Shown here piece by piece: positions 51,199 to 59,392 of a stretch of 64,000 nt of DNA. The notes under the pieces were generated by a model. That model was not told where the DNA came from, did no database searches, and saw only the letters and a list, made by a program, of their open reading frames with translations. The first letter of the stretch is position 1. The number at the start of each line of letters is the position of its first letter. Made by a program: the position numbers and the translations under genes. The stretch spans positions 1 to 64,000 of the forward strand of contig PLET01000065.1 in the NCBI GenBank assembly GCA_003137095.1, given 5' to 3'. Source of the DNA: Gammaproteobacteria bacterium. Its GTDB lineage: Bacteria > Pseudomonadota > Gammaproteobacteria > Steroidobacterales > Steroidobacteraceae.

Positions 51199-52929
51199 TC
51201 AGCGGCGCTTGAGAATTTTACGCGGCTTCGGCGGCTTTTCGTCGACACGCGTGATGCGCATCTCCCGCCCGGCAACGCGGACTTTTTGCAGCGACTTGAA
51301 GATGGCCGGCGGCATGCCCTCTGGCAGGCCGACGAAACTGTGGTCTTCGCGGATGTCGACACGGCCGATGTGCACCCCTTCGATGCCCGCTTCGTTGGCG
51401 ATGGCGCCGACGATATTGCCGGGCTTGACGCCGTGGATCGAGCCGACTTCGATGCGAAAGGTTTCCATCTCGGCCGCCGCCGGCCGCGTCGCCTGCCGTT
51501 GCCCTGCCGACGGCCGCTCGGTTCGCTGTGGCCGCTCGGTTCGCTGTGGCGGCTCGGTACGCGCCGGCGGCTGCGCAGCCCGCGCGGGCTTGGCGTCCAG
51601 GAGCAACGGCGTCGTGCCCTGGGACAGGCCGGCGAGCGCGGCCGCGATGTCGATGAGCGGCAGGCCGGTCTCGATCTCCAGTTGTTCCAGCACCGGCCGG
51701 TAGGCCGTGGCCTCACCCTTCGCAACGGCCTCGACGATGCGCAGTTTGAGCTTGTCGATGCGCCGCGCATTGACCGCGTCGACGCTCGGCAGGTTCATCG
51801 GTTCGATGGTCTGGCGGGTGGCGCGTTCTATGGCCCGCAGCATGTTGCGCTCGCGCGGCGCGATGAACAGAATGGCCTCGCCGCTGCGGCCCGCCCGGCC
51901 GGTGCGGCCGATGCGATGGACATAGGACTCGGTATCATATGGGACGTCATAATTGACCACATGACCGATGCGTTCAACGTCGAGTCCGCGCGCCGCGACG
52001 TCGGTCGCGACCAGGATGTCGATCTGGCCGGCCTTGAGCCGCGCCACGGTGCGTTCGCGCAGCGCCTGCGGGATGTCGCCGTTGAGCGGCGCGGCGGCGA
52101 AGCCGCGCGCCTCCAGCTTCTCGGCCAGTTCGACCGTGGATTGTTTGGTGCGGGTGAACACCAGCATGCCGTCGAAGCTCTCGGCCTCCAGGATGCGCGT
52201 CAGGGCATCCAGCTTGTGCACGCCGCTCACCAGCCAATAGCGCTGCCGGATGTTGGTGGCGGTGCTGGTCTTGCTCTTGATGGTGACTTCGACCGGGGAA
52301 CGCAGGTGCTTTTGGGCGATGCGCCGGATGGCCGCGGGCAGGGTGGCGGAAAACAACGCGACCTGGCGCTGCGGCGGAGTCTGCTCCAGGATGCTTTCCA
52401 CGGCGTCGACGAAGCCCATGTGCAGCATCTCGTCGGCTTCATCGAGAACCAGCAGGGTCAATCCCGTGAGCTTCAGCGTGCCTCGATTCATGTGATCGAT
52501 CACGCGACCCGGGGTTCCCACCACCACATGCACACCGCGCCGCAGGGCGTTCAACTGCGGCTGATAGCTTTGGCCGCCGTAGATGGGCAATACATGAAAG
52601 CCCTTGATGTGCGCGGCGTAGCGCAGGAATGCCTCGGACACCTGTAGGGCGAGTTCGCGGGTGGGCACCAGCACCAGCACCTGCGGCTCATGCCGGGAGA
52701 CGTCGATTCGCGACAGCGCCGGCAGGGCGAACGCCGCGGTCTTGCCGGTGCCGGTCTGCGCCTGGCCGAGCATGTCGGCGCCGGACAACAGCACCGGTAT
52801 GGTGGCCGCCTGGATGGGCGATGGCGACTCGTAACCCACATCGGCCAGGGCGCGCAGCACGGGTTCGGAAAGTCCGAGGTCGCGAAAGGCGGTGGCAGTG
52901 GGCGGGACAACCGCGGGAATGGCGCTCAT
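51199..52929 (-). CDS. DEAD-box ATP-dependent RNA helicase (DeaD/CsdA-like)
   Basis: 576 residues. Helicase core 1-370 with Q motif '[26 protein letters not shown]', Walker A '[11 protein letters not shown]', '[10 protein letters not shown]', 'ALFSATLP' and '[16 protein letters not shown]'. A DeaD-type dimerisation region follows (about 375-450), then a Pro/Arg/Glu linker with direct repeats ('[13 protein letters not shown]'). A DbpA-like RNA-binding domain ends it ('[25 protein letters not shown]'). DeaD unwinds mRNA and rRNA, notably in the cold. It diverges from the YebC-like gene with 68 bases between. Confidence 0.94.
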   Translation of the reverse strand: MSAIPAVVPPTATAFRDLGLSEPVLRALADVGYESPSPIQAATIPVLLSGADMLGQAQTGTGKTAAFALPALSRIDVSRHEPQVLVLVPTRELALQVSEAFLRYAAHIKGFHVLPIYGGQSYQPQLNALRRGVHVVVGTPGRVIDHMNRGTLKLTGLTLLVLDEADEMLHMGFVDAVESILEQTPPQRQVALFSATLPAAIRRIAQKHLRSPVEVTIKSKTSTATNIRQRYWLVSGVHKLDALTRILEAESFDGMLVFTRTKQSTVELAEKLEARGFAAAPLNGDIPQALRERTVARLKAGQIDILVATDVAARGLDVERIGHVVNYDVPYDTESYVHRIGRTGRAGRSGEAILFIAPRERNMLRAIERATRQTIEPMNLPSVDAVNARRIDKLKLRIVEAVAKGEATAYRPVLEQLEIETGLPLIDIAAALAGLSQGTTPLLLDAKPARAAQPPARTEPPQRTERPQRTERPSAGQRQATRPAAAEMETFRIEVGSIHGVKPGNIVGAIANEAGIEGVHIGRVDIREDHSFVGLPEGMPPAIFKSLQKVRVAGREMRITRVDEKPPKPRKILKRR

Positions 52930-52997
52930 GGGGACTACCTGCAGGCAAGGACGCCAAGTCTAGCGGTTTGACGCGGTATTGCTACCATGCGCGTCCT

Positions 52998-53723
52998 ATG
53001 GGACGCATATTCGAAGTCAGAAAGCACGCGATGTTCGCCCGCTGGAACCGCATGGCGAAGCAGTTCACCCGGGTCGCGAAGGACATCGCGATCGCGGTGC
53101 ACGCCGGCGGCCCGGACCCGGCCGGCAACCCGACGCTGCGACGCGTCCTGCAGAACGCGCGCGCAGTCAACATGCCGAAGGACAAGACCGATGCGGCCAT
53201 CCGGCGCGCGTCGGGCAAGGAGGCCCAGAACTACCAGGAGATTCTCTACGAAGGCTATGCGCCGCATGGGGTCGCGCTGCTGGTGGAGGCGGCCACCGAC
53301 AATCCCACCCGCACCGTGGGCAGCTTGCGCAACATATTCTCCAAGGGCGGCGGCAATCTGGGCAACACCGGCAGCGTCAGCTTCCTGTTCAAGAAAATGG
53401 GGGTGTTTCGCCTGGATCCCGCCACCGTTAAATCGCAGGACGATCTCGAGCTGGATCTCATCGATCACGGGCTGGAGGAAATGGGTGAAAGCAGCGGCGA
53501 CAAGGGCGAGCCGCAACTGGTGATCCGCTGCGCCTTCGTCGATTTCGGCAAGCTGCAGGAGGCGCTGGAGGCGCGCGGCATCACGCCGCTGTCCGCGGAG
53601 CACGAATTCATCTGCGCCGTGCCGACGGAGCTACCGGAAGCGGAGGCAGCCGAGGTCCTCGCCTTGATCGACAAGCTGGAGCAGGACGACGACGTTCAAA
53701 AGGTGTTTCACACGCTCGCGTGA
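52998..53723 (+). CDS. YebC/PmpR family protein, YeeN-type
   Basis: 241 residues from the ATG at 52998; the track ORF runs back into the helicase. Family marks: '[31 protein letters not shown]', '[51 protein letters not shown]'. The N-terminus is '[19 protein letters not shown]' rather than MAGHSKWANIKHRK, which places it in the YeeN-like branch. YebC proteins were long called transcription regulators. Newer work ties the family to translation through poly-proline stretches. A helicase gene divergent to it fits an RNA/translation role; that link is inference. Confidence 0.93.
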   Translation: MGRIFEVRKHAMFARWNRMAKQFTRVAKDIAIAVHAGGPDPAGNPTLRRVLQNARAVNMPKDKTDAAIRRASGKEAQNYQEILYEGYAPHGVALLVEAATDNPTRTVGSLRNIFSKGGGNLGNTGSVSFLFKKMGVFRLDPATVKSQDDLELDLIDHGLEEMGESSGDKGEPQLVIRCAFVDFGKLQEALEARGITPLSAEHEFICAVPTELPEAEAAEVLALIDKLEQDDDVQKVFHTLA

Positions 53724-53728
53724 GCTAG

Positions 53729-53783
53729 GAGGCTTCCCGCGCTCGAGCTCCGAGGCTTCCCGGGCTCGACCACGGAGGCTCCC
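53729..53783. repeat. 23-bp tandem repeat, about 2.4 copies
   Basis: GAGGCTTCCCGCGCTCGAGC plus TCC is repeated, with a few changes, at 53752, and a third partial copy (GAGGCTCCC) starts at 53775. It fills the start of the 136-base gap between the YebC-like gene and the small lipoprotein gene. No hairpin with a T-run is visible, so a terminator role is doubtful. Confidence 0.6.
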
Positions 53784-53859
53784 TTAAGGATCCGTAATCC
53801 TGTCATCCGCAAGTCGCGCCCGGCGTTCTCCATACAGGTTCGGCAAATGGAGAAGGTCC

Positions 53860-54018
53860 ATGAAGCGTTTGTTCAAGATATTGATTCCATTGGGTTTGGT
53901 CCTGACCGCCGGCTGCGTCGTCGCGCCGCTGGGCCCGCGCGGCTATTACGGTCCTCGGGTCGCGGTGGTCGCGCCCGCGCCGGTGGTGGTGGTGCGCCCC
54001 TATCACTACGGCTGGTGA
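53860..54018 (+). CDS. small lipoprotein, 52 residues
   Basis: An ORF too short for the track. It has a lipoprotein signal ('LFKILIPLGLVLTAGCVVAP', lipobox LTAGC) and a mature part of about 35 residues rich in Val, Pro, Tyr and Gly ('GPRGYYGPRVAVVAPAPVVV', ending HYGW). GGAGAAGG lies just before the ATG. Such Tyr/Gly/Pro-rich mini-lipoproteins are common in gammaproteobacteria and have no known role. A 180-base gap follows before the broken glycosyltransferase; I see no gene in that gap. Confidence 0.7.
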   Translation: MKRLFKILIPLGLVLTAGCVVAPLGPRGYYGPRVAVVAPAPVVVVRPYHYGW

Positions 54019-54199
54019 TGGCTTGGCGTGGGCCGGCCCTGCCGGCCCTGCGCTTTCAGATCGTCAATGTGTTCACACGCGACCGCGGCTGCCCGCCCGC
54101 GGATCGTGTCATGACATATTCTGGGCGCGGCGTGATTCGCGCAAATTGCGAGTAAGTGCCATGCTGTAAATTGGATTTCCCCAGGCGCCGGACCTTCGC

Positions 54200-54545
54200 A
54201 TGGCCGCTTCAGAGATCAGCGTCACCGTGCCCGTTTACAACGGTGCGGCCTTTTATGACAGCGCTCTTGACTCGATCCTGCGGCAGGACTGCCCACATTT
54301 AGAGATAATCGTCGTCGACGACGGATCTACCGATGATCTGGACGAGAACATTCGCCGCCGCAGGGTCGGTGTCCGCTGTTTTCGGCAACCGCGGCGCGGT
54401 CCAGCTGCAGCGCGAAACACTGGCATCCGCGCCGCGAGCGCCAGGTGTCCCTGCTGTATCGGCGCCATGCCGCGAACATGACCCGCTGTAGAACCCGCGA
54501 GGCGAACCTGCGCGTCCTGCAGCGGCGTCTGCGGCCGCTGCGGCC
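54200..54545 (+). pseudogene. family-2 glycosyltransferase, internally deleted remnant
   Basis: The first frame gives a good GT2 N-terminus ('ISVTVPVYNGAAFYDSALDSILRQDCPHLEIIVVDDGSTDD', 'PAAARNTGIRAAS') that ends in nonsense at 54481. Shifted by one frame and directly adjoining (from about 54442), 'QVSLLYRRHAANMT' and 'ANLRVLQRRL' match the C-terminal end of the intact homologue encoded at 59393 ('HVSLHVRRHGGNMT'). So about 120 codons holding the DxD motif and acceptor part are missing and the frame is broken at the join. It cannot make a working enzyme. Confidence 0.7.
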
Positions 54546-54563
54546 GCGCAGACCTATGCCGTC

Positions 54564-55184
54564 ATGGAGACCGTGCTCGTGGACGACGGGTCGTCCGACG
54601 GCACCGCGGAGCTGGTCGCCGAGCGCTTTCCGACCATACGCCTCATCCGGCAGATGCGCACCGGACACCCTGGCGCGCGAAACCGGGGCATTCGCGAGTC
54701 GCGTGGTGAATTCCTCTCCTTCGTCGATCAGGATGACTTATGGTCGCCCGAGAAGACTGAATCCCAGGTTCGGTGCCTGCTCCATGACCCGGCGCTGGAC
54801 CTCGTATTCGGTCACATCCACAATTTCTTCTCACCGGAGATGACGGTGGAGGATACGCGGCGCGTGGCGGCACCGATGAATTCGCTGCCGGGTCAACTGC
54901 AGGGCGCCATGCTTGCCAGGCGGCGCTCATTTGAGCGCGTCGGCCCTTTCAACGAGTTCAGGGATGTCGGCGATTTTCTGGAATGGTATGGACGTGCCAT
55001 GGTTCTGCGACTGAAGGTGCACATGCAGCCGGAGACCGTGTTGCGGCGGCGGATTCACGCCGGCAACCACCAACGGACTCGTACAGATCGGGGGAGAGGC
55101 TACCTCCCGGTGCTCAAGGATCTTCTGGACCTGCGCCGCCGCGCTGCCTCCCGGCCTGGGATCGACGAGCCGCCGGAATCCTGA
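54564..55184 (+). pseudogene. family-2 glycosyltransferase lacking its N-terminal strand
   Basis: 206 residues from the first ATG. From 'TVLVDDGSSDGTAELVAERFP' onward it is a normal GT2: 'ARNRGIRESRGEFLSFVDQDDLWSPEK' carries the acidic metal-binding motif, and the C-terminal half resembles the neighbouring GT2s. The first beta-alpha unit with 'PVYNG', which binds the nucleotide, is absent. Upstream in frame is only Ala/Pro-rich sequence back to a stop at 54489. Its start adjoins the remnant at 54200, so both genes were cut at the same junction area. It may still be translated, but activity is doubtful. Confidence 0.6.
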
Positions 55185-55353
55185 CGGCACGACATAACCC
55201 CGGGATTTCGGGGACCGCGCGGTTGCCCATCACGACATCAATTCGCATATGTCATATCCAAACGAGCCGTTGCTCACCGGGATTTTCTCGGGAATGATTT
55301 GTGAGAATATACCGCAGGTCCGCGCCAAGAAAAAACATCGGGGAATCTCTACC

Positions 55354-55788
55354 GTGAAATGCACGCATTGGCAGTTGAACGATCGCGAGGTGTCGAGCGA
55401 AGTGATCGAAGGCGAACTCATCGTCATGCACCTTAAAACCGGAAAATATTACTCGAGTTCAGGGACCGGTCCATTGGTCTGGGCATGTCTGGAGGCCGGA
55501 ATGTCGGCCGCCGCGACCCGTGATTTCGTCGCCTCATGCTGTCGCGTGTCGCCACAGTCCATTGAAAGCGACATCGACGGGTTCATCGAGAGCGTGGCCG
55601 CGGAGCAGCTGATGCGCGAGTCGACCGCGGAGGTCGATCCGGTGCCCCCACCGTGCACCGACCCCCCGGTGTACAGCAAACCTGTACTTCAGGTTTACTC
55701 GGATATGAAGGACCTTCTGCTGCTCGATCCGATCCACGACGTGAGTGAGGACGGATGGCCGATGCGGCCGACCGCCGACAAAGCCTGA
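55354..55788 (+). CDS. PqqD-like (RRE-type) protein with YxxPxL-bearing C-terminal tail
   Basis: 144 residues. The PqqD-like winged-helix domain occupies about 1-90 ('HWQLNDREVSSEVIEGELIVMHLKTGKYYSSSGTGPLVWACLEAG'). This fold is the peptide-recognition element (RRE) that binds precursor leaders in PQQ, lasso-peptide and other RiPP pathways. A Pro-rich linker then leads to a 38-residue tail beginning 'VYSKPVLQVYSDMKDLLLLD' and containing GWP. The tail's Y-x-x-P-x-L is the pattern of lasso precursor leaders. The track starts at 55249; GTG at 55354 with GGGGA 9 bases before it matches the family start better. First gene of a six-gene operon. Confidence 0.75.
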   Translation: MKCTHWQLNDREVSSEVIEGELIVMHLKTGKYYSSSGTGPLVWACLEAGMSAAATRDFVASCCRVSPQSIESDIDGFIESVAAEQLMRESTAEVDPVPPPCTDPPVYSKPVLQVYSDMKDLLLLDPIHDVSEDGWPMRPTADKA

Positions 55789-55795
55789 AGTCCTC

Positions 55796-56500
55796 GTGCG
55801 CGCGCCCAGCGTCAGCGTCGTCATCCCCTGCTTCAACGCGGCGGCTTTTCTGGCGACCGCGGTGGAAAGTGTCATCCGGCAGCGCGGCGACCCGATCGAA
55901 ATCATCGTCGTCGACGACGGTTCCACAGACGAAACCGCGTCCATAGCCTTGTCCTTCGGATCGGCCGTCAAACTCCTGCGCCAGCCCAACGCGGGAATCG
56001 GCGCGGCGCGCAACGCCGGGCTGGCGCTCGCCGGCGGCGAAATCGTGGCGTTTCTGGACGCCGATGACCTTTGGACGGACAACTCGCTCGCCGCGCGCTT
56101 GATGGTGTTGCAGGCCTCACCGGACATCGACGGGGTGTTCGGTCAGTGCGAACAATTCTTCGACGCCGGGCTGGATCCCCTTACCAGCGCCAAATGGGCG
56201 GTGGATCTGCGCCGACAGCAATTCCGTAATGCCGGTGCCATGCTCATACGCCGCGTTGCGTTCAATCGCGTCGGCGGCTTCGGCACGGACCTGCAGGTCG
56301 GCGAAATGGTGGATTGGCTCGGACGCGCCGAAGCCGCCGCCGTCGCGTTCGCCAACATCGACGATCTGGTGCTGCTGCGCCGGATTCACGGCAGAAACAA
56401 CTCGTTGCGCACCGACCTGAGGAAGGGCGATATTCTGCGTGCGCTCAAGCGATCCATCGACGTCAGACGCGCGCGACGTGAGCCCCCCGGCGCCTCATGA
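55796..56500 (+). CDS. family-2 glycosyltransferase
   Basis: About 234 residues from the GTG at 55796; the track's GTG at 55745 overlaps the PqqD gene. GT-A fold: 'SVSVVIPCFNAAAFLATAVESVI', 'IIVVDDGSTDETA', 'AARNAGLALAGGEIVAFLDADDLW' (DxD-type metal site). No membrane helices, so it is a cytosolic sugar transferase of unknown donor. Intact counterpart of the two broken GT2 genes upstream. It starts 7 bases after the PqqD-like gene and its stop overlaps the next ATG (ATGA). Confidence 0.88.
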   Translation: MRAPSVSVVIPCFNAAAFLATAVESVIRQRGDPIEIIVVDDGSTDETASIALSFGSAVKLLRQPNAGIGAARNAGLALAGGEIVAFLDADDLWTDNSLAARLMVLQASPDIDGVFGQCEQFFDAGLDPLTSAKWAVDLRRQQFRNAGAMLIRRVAFNRVGGFGTDLQVGEMVDWLGRAEAAAVAFANIDDLVLLRRIHGRNNSLRTDLRKGDILRALKRSIDVRRARREPPGAS

Positions 56501-57672
56501 TGGACGGCGGCGCCTTGCGCAACAGCGCCTTTGAGGAGCCAGGCCTCTGGCCGAGTACGGAGCAGAAACTGGTGCTGAGGGCTGCGCTCGGAGACCGGTG
56601 CGATTCAGGCACGGCATTCGCAGCGTGGCGCCGCGATTTGGACGAATCAAAGCCTTTCGATCATGAGATTGCCAGGCTCCTGCCGCTGCTTTACGACAAC
56701 TTGCGAAGGTGGGACTGCAAGGACGGGCTGATGGACCGCCTCAAAGGCGCGTACCGCATGAATTGGGTCAAAGTTCAGACGCTGTTCGCGCAGCTGCGGC
56801 CGCCGCTCGAGGGGCTCGCGGTGGCGGGAGTCGACATCATCATGCTCAAGGGCGCTCCTTTGGCGGTCGCCTATTATCGAACACCGGCAACGCGTCCGAT
56901 GATGGATATCGACATCGCCGTCCCAGCGAACGAGGTGAGTCGCTGCCTGGCGGTGCTGGGGGGACTGGGCTGGACACCGCGGGCGTTCTTTTGCAAAGAC
57001 GTACTTCGCCTGCGCAACGCGCTTGCCATTTATGGGCCCGATGGACAGGAATTTGATCTTCACTGGCGCATACTCCCGGAGTTTTCGGATCCCCGCGCCG
57101 ACGCGGAGTTCCGCCGACACAGCGTACCCTTCCAATTCTTGGGTCAGGCGGTACACATGCCGGACGCCACGCGGATGCTGGTTCATTCGGTCTTTCACGG
57201 CGTTCGTTGGAACGCGGAGCCGACGGTACGCTGGCTGGCGGACGCCACCTTCATACTGCGCAATCATGCTGGGGAGATCGACTGGGATTGGCTAGCTGAT
57301 TTTGCCCGAAGGTGGCAAATGTCGCACCGCTTGGGGCTGGGCCTTGCCTACCTCGCCGAACACCTCGGGGCTCAGATACCCTTGCATGTGCTGCAGACGC
57401 TGCGCATGCGCCGCCCGACCTGGGTGGAGCGGGTGGAATCGCGCACCTTGCTGCGCGACGAACGCGCGGTTTACGCGGGCATGCTGGGTCCGATCGCGCT
57501 GCCATTCGGCGACTACGTGCGATTCATCGCAGGCGCGAATCCGATCAGGGCGGCCTGGGATTTCGTGGTGTTCCTGCGCATCTATTGGGGACTGCGTCGG
57601 CGGCGGGAAATCGCAGGCTATCTGTGGCGCGGCATCAAGGCCCGCTGGCGGAGGGCGCTGCATGGCCGTTGA
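56497..57672 (+). CDS. nucleotidyltransferase-fold protein (PF14907-like)
   Basis: 391 residues. The key stretch, about 105-150, is 'GVDIIMLKGAPLAVAYYRTPATRPMMDIDIAVPANEVSRCLAVLGGLGW': a nucleotidyltransferase fold with metal-binding DxD-like 'MDIDIAV'. A second part ('FDLHWRI', 'ARMLVHSVFHGVRW'-like helices) follows. This 'uncharacterised nucleotidyltransferase' family occurs in RiPP and polysaccharide clusters next to PqqD and HprK-like proteins. Some members have been proposed to modify peptides. The substrate here is unknown. It overlaps the ABC transporter gene by 11 bases. Confidence 0.8.
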   Translation: MMDGGALRNSAFEEPGLWPSTEQKLVLRAALGDRCDSGTAFAAWRRDLDESKPFDHEIARLLPLLYDNLRRWDCKDGLMDRLKGAYRMNWVKVQTLFAQLRPPLEGLAVAGVDIIMLKGAPLAVAYYRTPATRPMMDIDIAVPANEVSRCLAVLGGLGWTPRAFFCKDVLRLRNALAIYGPDGQEFDLHWRILPEFSDPRADAEFRRHSVPFQFLGQAVHMPDATRMLVHSVFHGVRWNAEPTVRWLADATFILRNHAGEIDWDWLADFARRWQMSHRLGLGLAYLAEHLGAQIPLHVLQTLRMRRPTWVERVESRTLLRDERAVYAGMLGPIALPFGDYVRFIAGANPIRAAWDFVVFLRIYWGLRRRREIAGYLWRGIKARWRRALHGR

Positions 57673-59392
57673 GGATCGTCTGGTCTGGCTGGGGCTGCCG
57701 GACGCCTCCGGGCGGGCGCTGCTGGCGCGGTATTTCCGACCGTGGTATGGCCTGCTCGCGTTCTACGTGATCCTGGCGTCCGTTCAATCGCTGGGCAATC
57801 TGCCGGTGCTGTGGCTGCTGAAGATGCTGTTCGATACGGCGCTGCCAAGGGGTGACATCCGGCTGTTGATCGAACTGGCGGGCGGCGTGCTGGCGATCCG
57901 GATGGCATCCAGCCTGCTCGGATTGTTCCTGAGGTGGATCGTCGTGCGGATCATCAAGCGGTCCGTCGCCAATATGCGCGGCGATCTGCTGTGCACCGTC
58001 TACGGCGGATTCGAACGGCCAGGCAGCGCGGCGGATCTCGATCGTCTGCACTCGCGGATCGTCAACGATACCGAACGGATCGACGGCGTCTGCAACGCGC
58101 TGCTGTCCGGTATGCTGCCGGCCGCCATCACCAGCATTGCCCTGCTGATCGTGCTGTTCCGTCAAAGCTGGGTCTTGATGGGCATCGGTGCCTTGACATT
58201 GCCTGTAGTGTGGATGACGTCGCGACTCGCGAGGCGCAGACTGCAGCGCGTGGTTGCGAGATTTCACGACGCCTTCGAGGCCTTCAGCAAATCGGCATCG
58301 TTCGCCCTTCGGCAATTGCGCCTGACACGCGTACAGGGTTTCGAGGACGGGGAACTCAGGCGCCAAAAGGGCATTCTCGGGAAGCTCGAGCGCGACGGCG
58401 TGCGCATGTCCATGGCATTCGCTCTGCATAATGATCTTCAGGTCATGATGTCCGGCTGGGGGGCCATTCTGTTATTGGTGGCTGGTGGATTCGAGGTCAT
58501 CTCCGGGCGCATGACTTTCGGCGCCCTGGCCGTCTTCTATTTCGGCGCCGGCATGCTTTATGGGTTGATGGGATCCCTGCTCGGTGCCGCGGCGGAAGTC
58601 GCCGGCGGCCAGCAGTCGCTGCGGCACGTGGCGACATTGACCGAAGCGGCAGCGCTTCGAACCGGCGGCTGCGCCACGATCCGGTTTCAGGGCGGATTCG
58701 GACTCGAGGGCGTCATTTTCGACTACGCGGGAACGCGGGTGTTGAACGGCGTGGATCTGGTCATCCCGGCGGGTGCCCGGGTGGCCATCATCGGCGCCAA
58801 CGGCTCGGGCAAATCCACCTTGCTGGGGGTGATGCTTGGGTTGTTGCGTCCGGCGGCGGGAGTGGTGCGAGCTGACGGTCAGGATTGCGCAGCCATGGAC
58901 CTGCCGGCATTCCGCCGCCAGATCGGCGTCGTACTTCAGCACCCGTCCTTTTTCCACGGTACGGTGCGGGAGAACATCGCCTACGGAGTGCCGGAAGCGG
59001 ACGATGCCGCCATCGCGGAGGCGGTCGCACTCGCGGGAGCCGGTGAGTTGATCGCCTCCCTGTCCGGAGGCTATGACGCCCTGCTCGGCGAGGGCGGCGC
59101 CACGCTTTCCGGCGGCGAGACCCAGCGGTTGGCCATTGCCCGCGCGCTGTTGCGGCGGCCGCGCGCGCTCGTGCTGGATGAGCCCACCAATCATCTTGAC
59201 GTGAATGCGGTGTGCCAACTGATCGACACGTTTGCCCATCTGACGCCCCGCCCGACCGTGGTCCTCGTGAGCCACGATGCGCGCGTGCTGGAAATCGTCG
59301 ACGCAACCTATCGGCTGGAGGGCGGCAGTCTGCACAAAATGGTCCGTCATGAACCGGCACGCGGTGCAGCACCCACGGCCGCGGGCGCCTGA
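57662..59392 (+). CDS. ABC transporter, fused permease-ATPase
   Basis: 576 residues from the ATG at 57662; the track's longer ORF begins within the previous gene. Membrane domain about 30-310 (six helices) and NBD with Walker A 'IIGANGSGKSTLLGVMLGLL', Q-loop 'VVLQHPSFFHGTVRENI', signature 'LSGGETQRLAIARALL', Walker B 'ALVLDEPTNHLDVNAV' and switch His 'LVSHD'. No C39 peptidase domain, so it does not cleave leaders itself. In this operon it probably exports the modified product; lipid-linked sugar flipping is the alternative. Confidence 0.9.
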   Translation: MAVEDRLVWLGLPDASGRALLARYFRPWYGLLAFYVILASVQSLGNLPVLWLLKMLFDTALPRGDIRLLIELAGGVLAIRMASSLLGLFLRWIVVRIIKRSVANMRGDLLCTVYGGFERPGSAADLDRLHSRIVNDTERIDGVCNALLSGMLPAAITSIALLIVLFRQSWVLMGIGALTLPVVWMTSRLARRRLQRVVARFHDAFEAFSKSASFALRQLRLTRVQGFEDGELRRQKGILGKLERDGVRMSMAFALHNDLQVMMSGWGAILLLVAGGFEVISGRMTFGALAVFYFGAGMLYGLMGSLLGAAAEVAGGQQSLRHVATLTEAAALRTGGCATIRFQGGFGLEGVIFDYAGTRVLNGVDLVIPAGARVAIIGANGSGKSTLLGVMLGLLRPAAGVVRADGQDCAAMDLPAFRRQIGVVLQHPSFFHGTVRENIAYGVPEADDAAIAEAVALAGAGELIASLSGGYDALLGEGGATLSGGETQRLAIARALLRRPRALVLDEPTNHLDVNAVCQLIDTFAHLTPRPTVVLVSHDARVLEIVDATYRLEGGSLHKMVRHEPARGAAPTAAGA

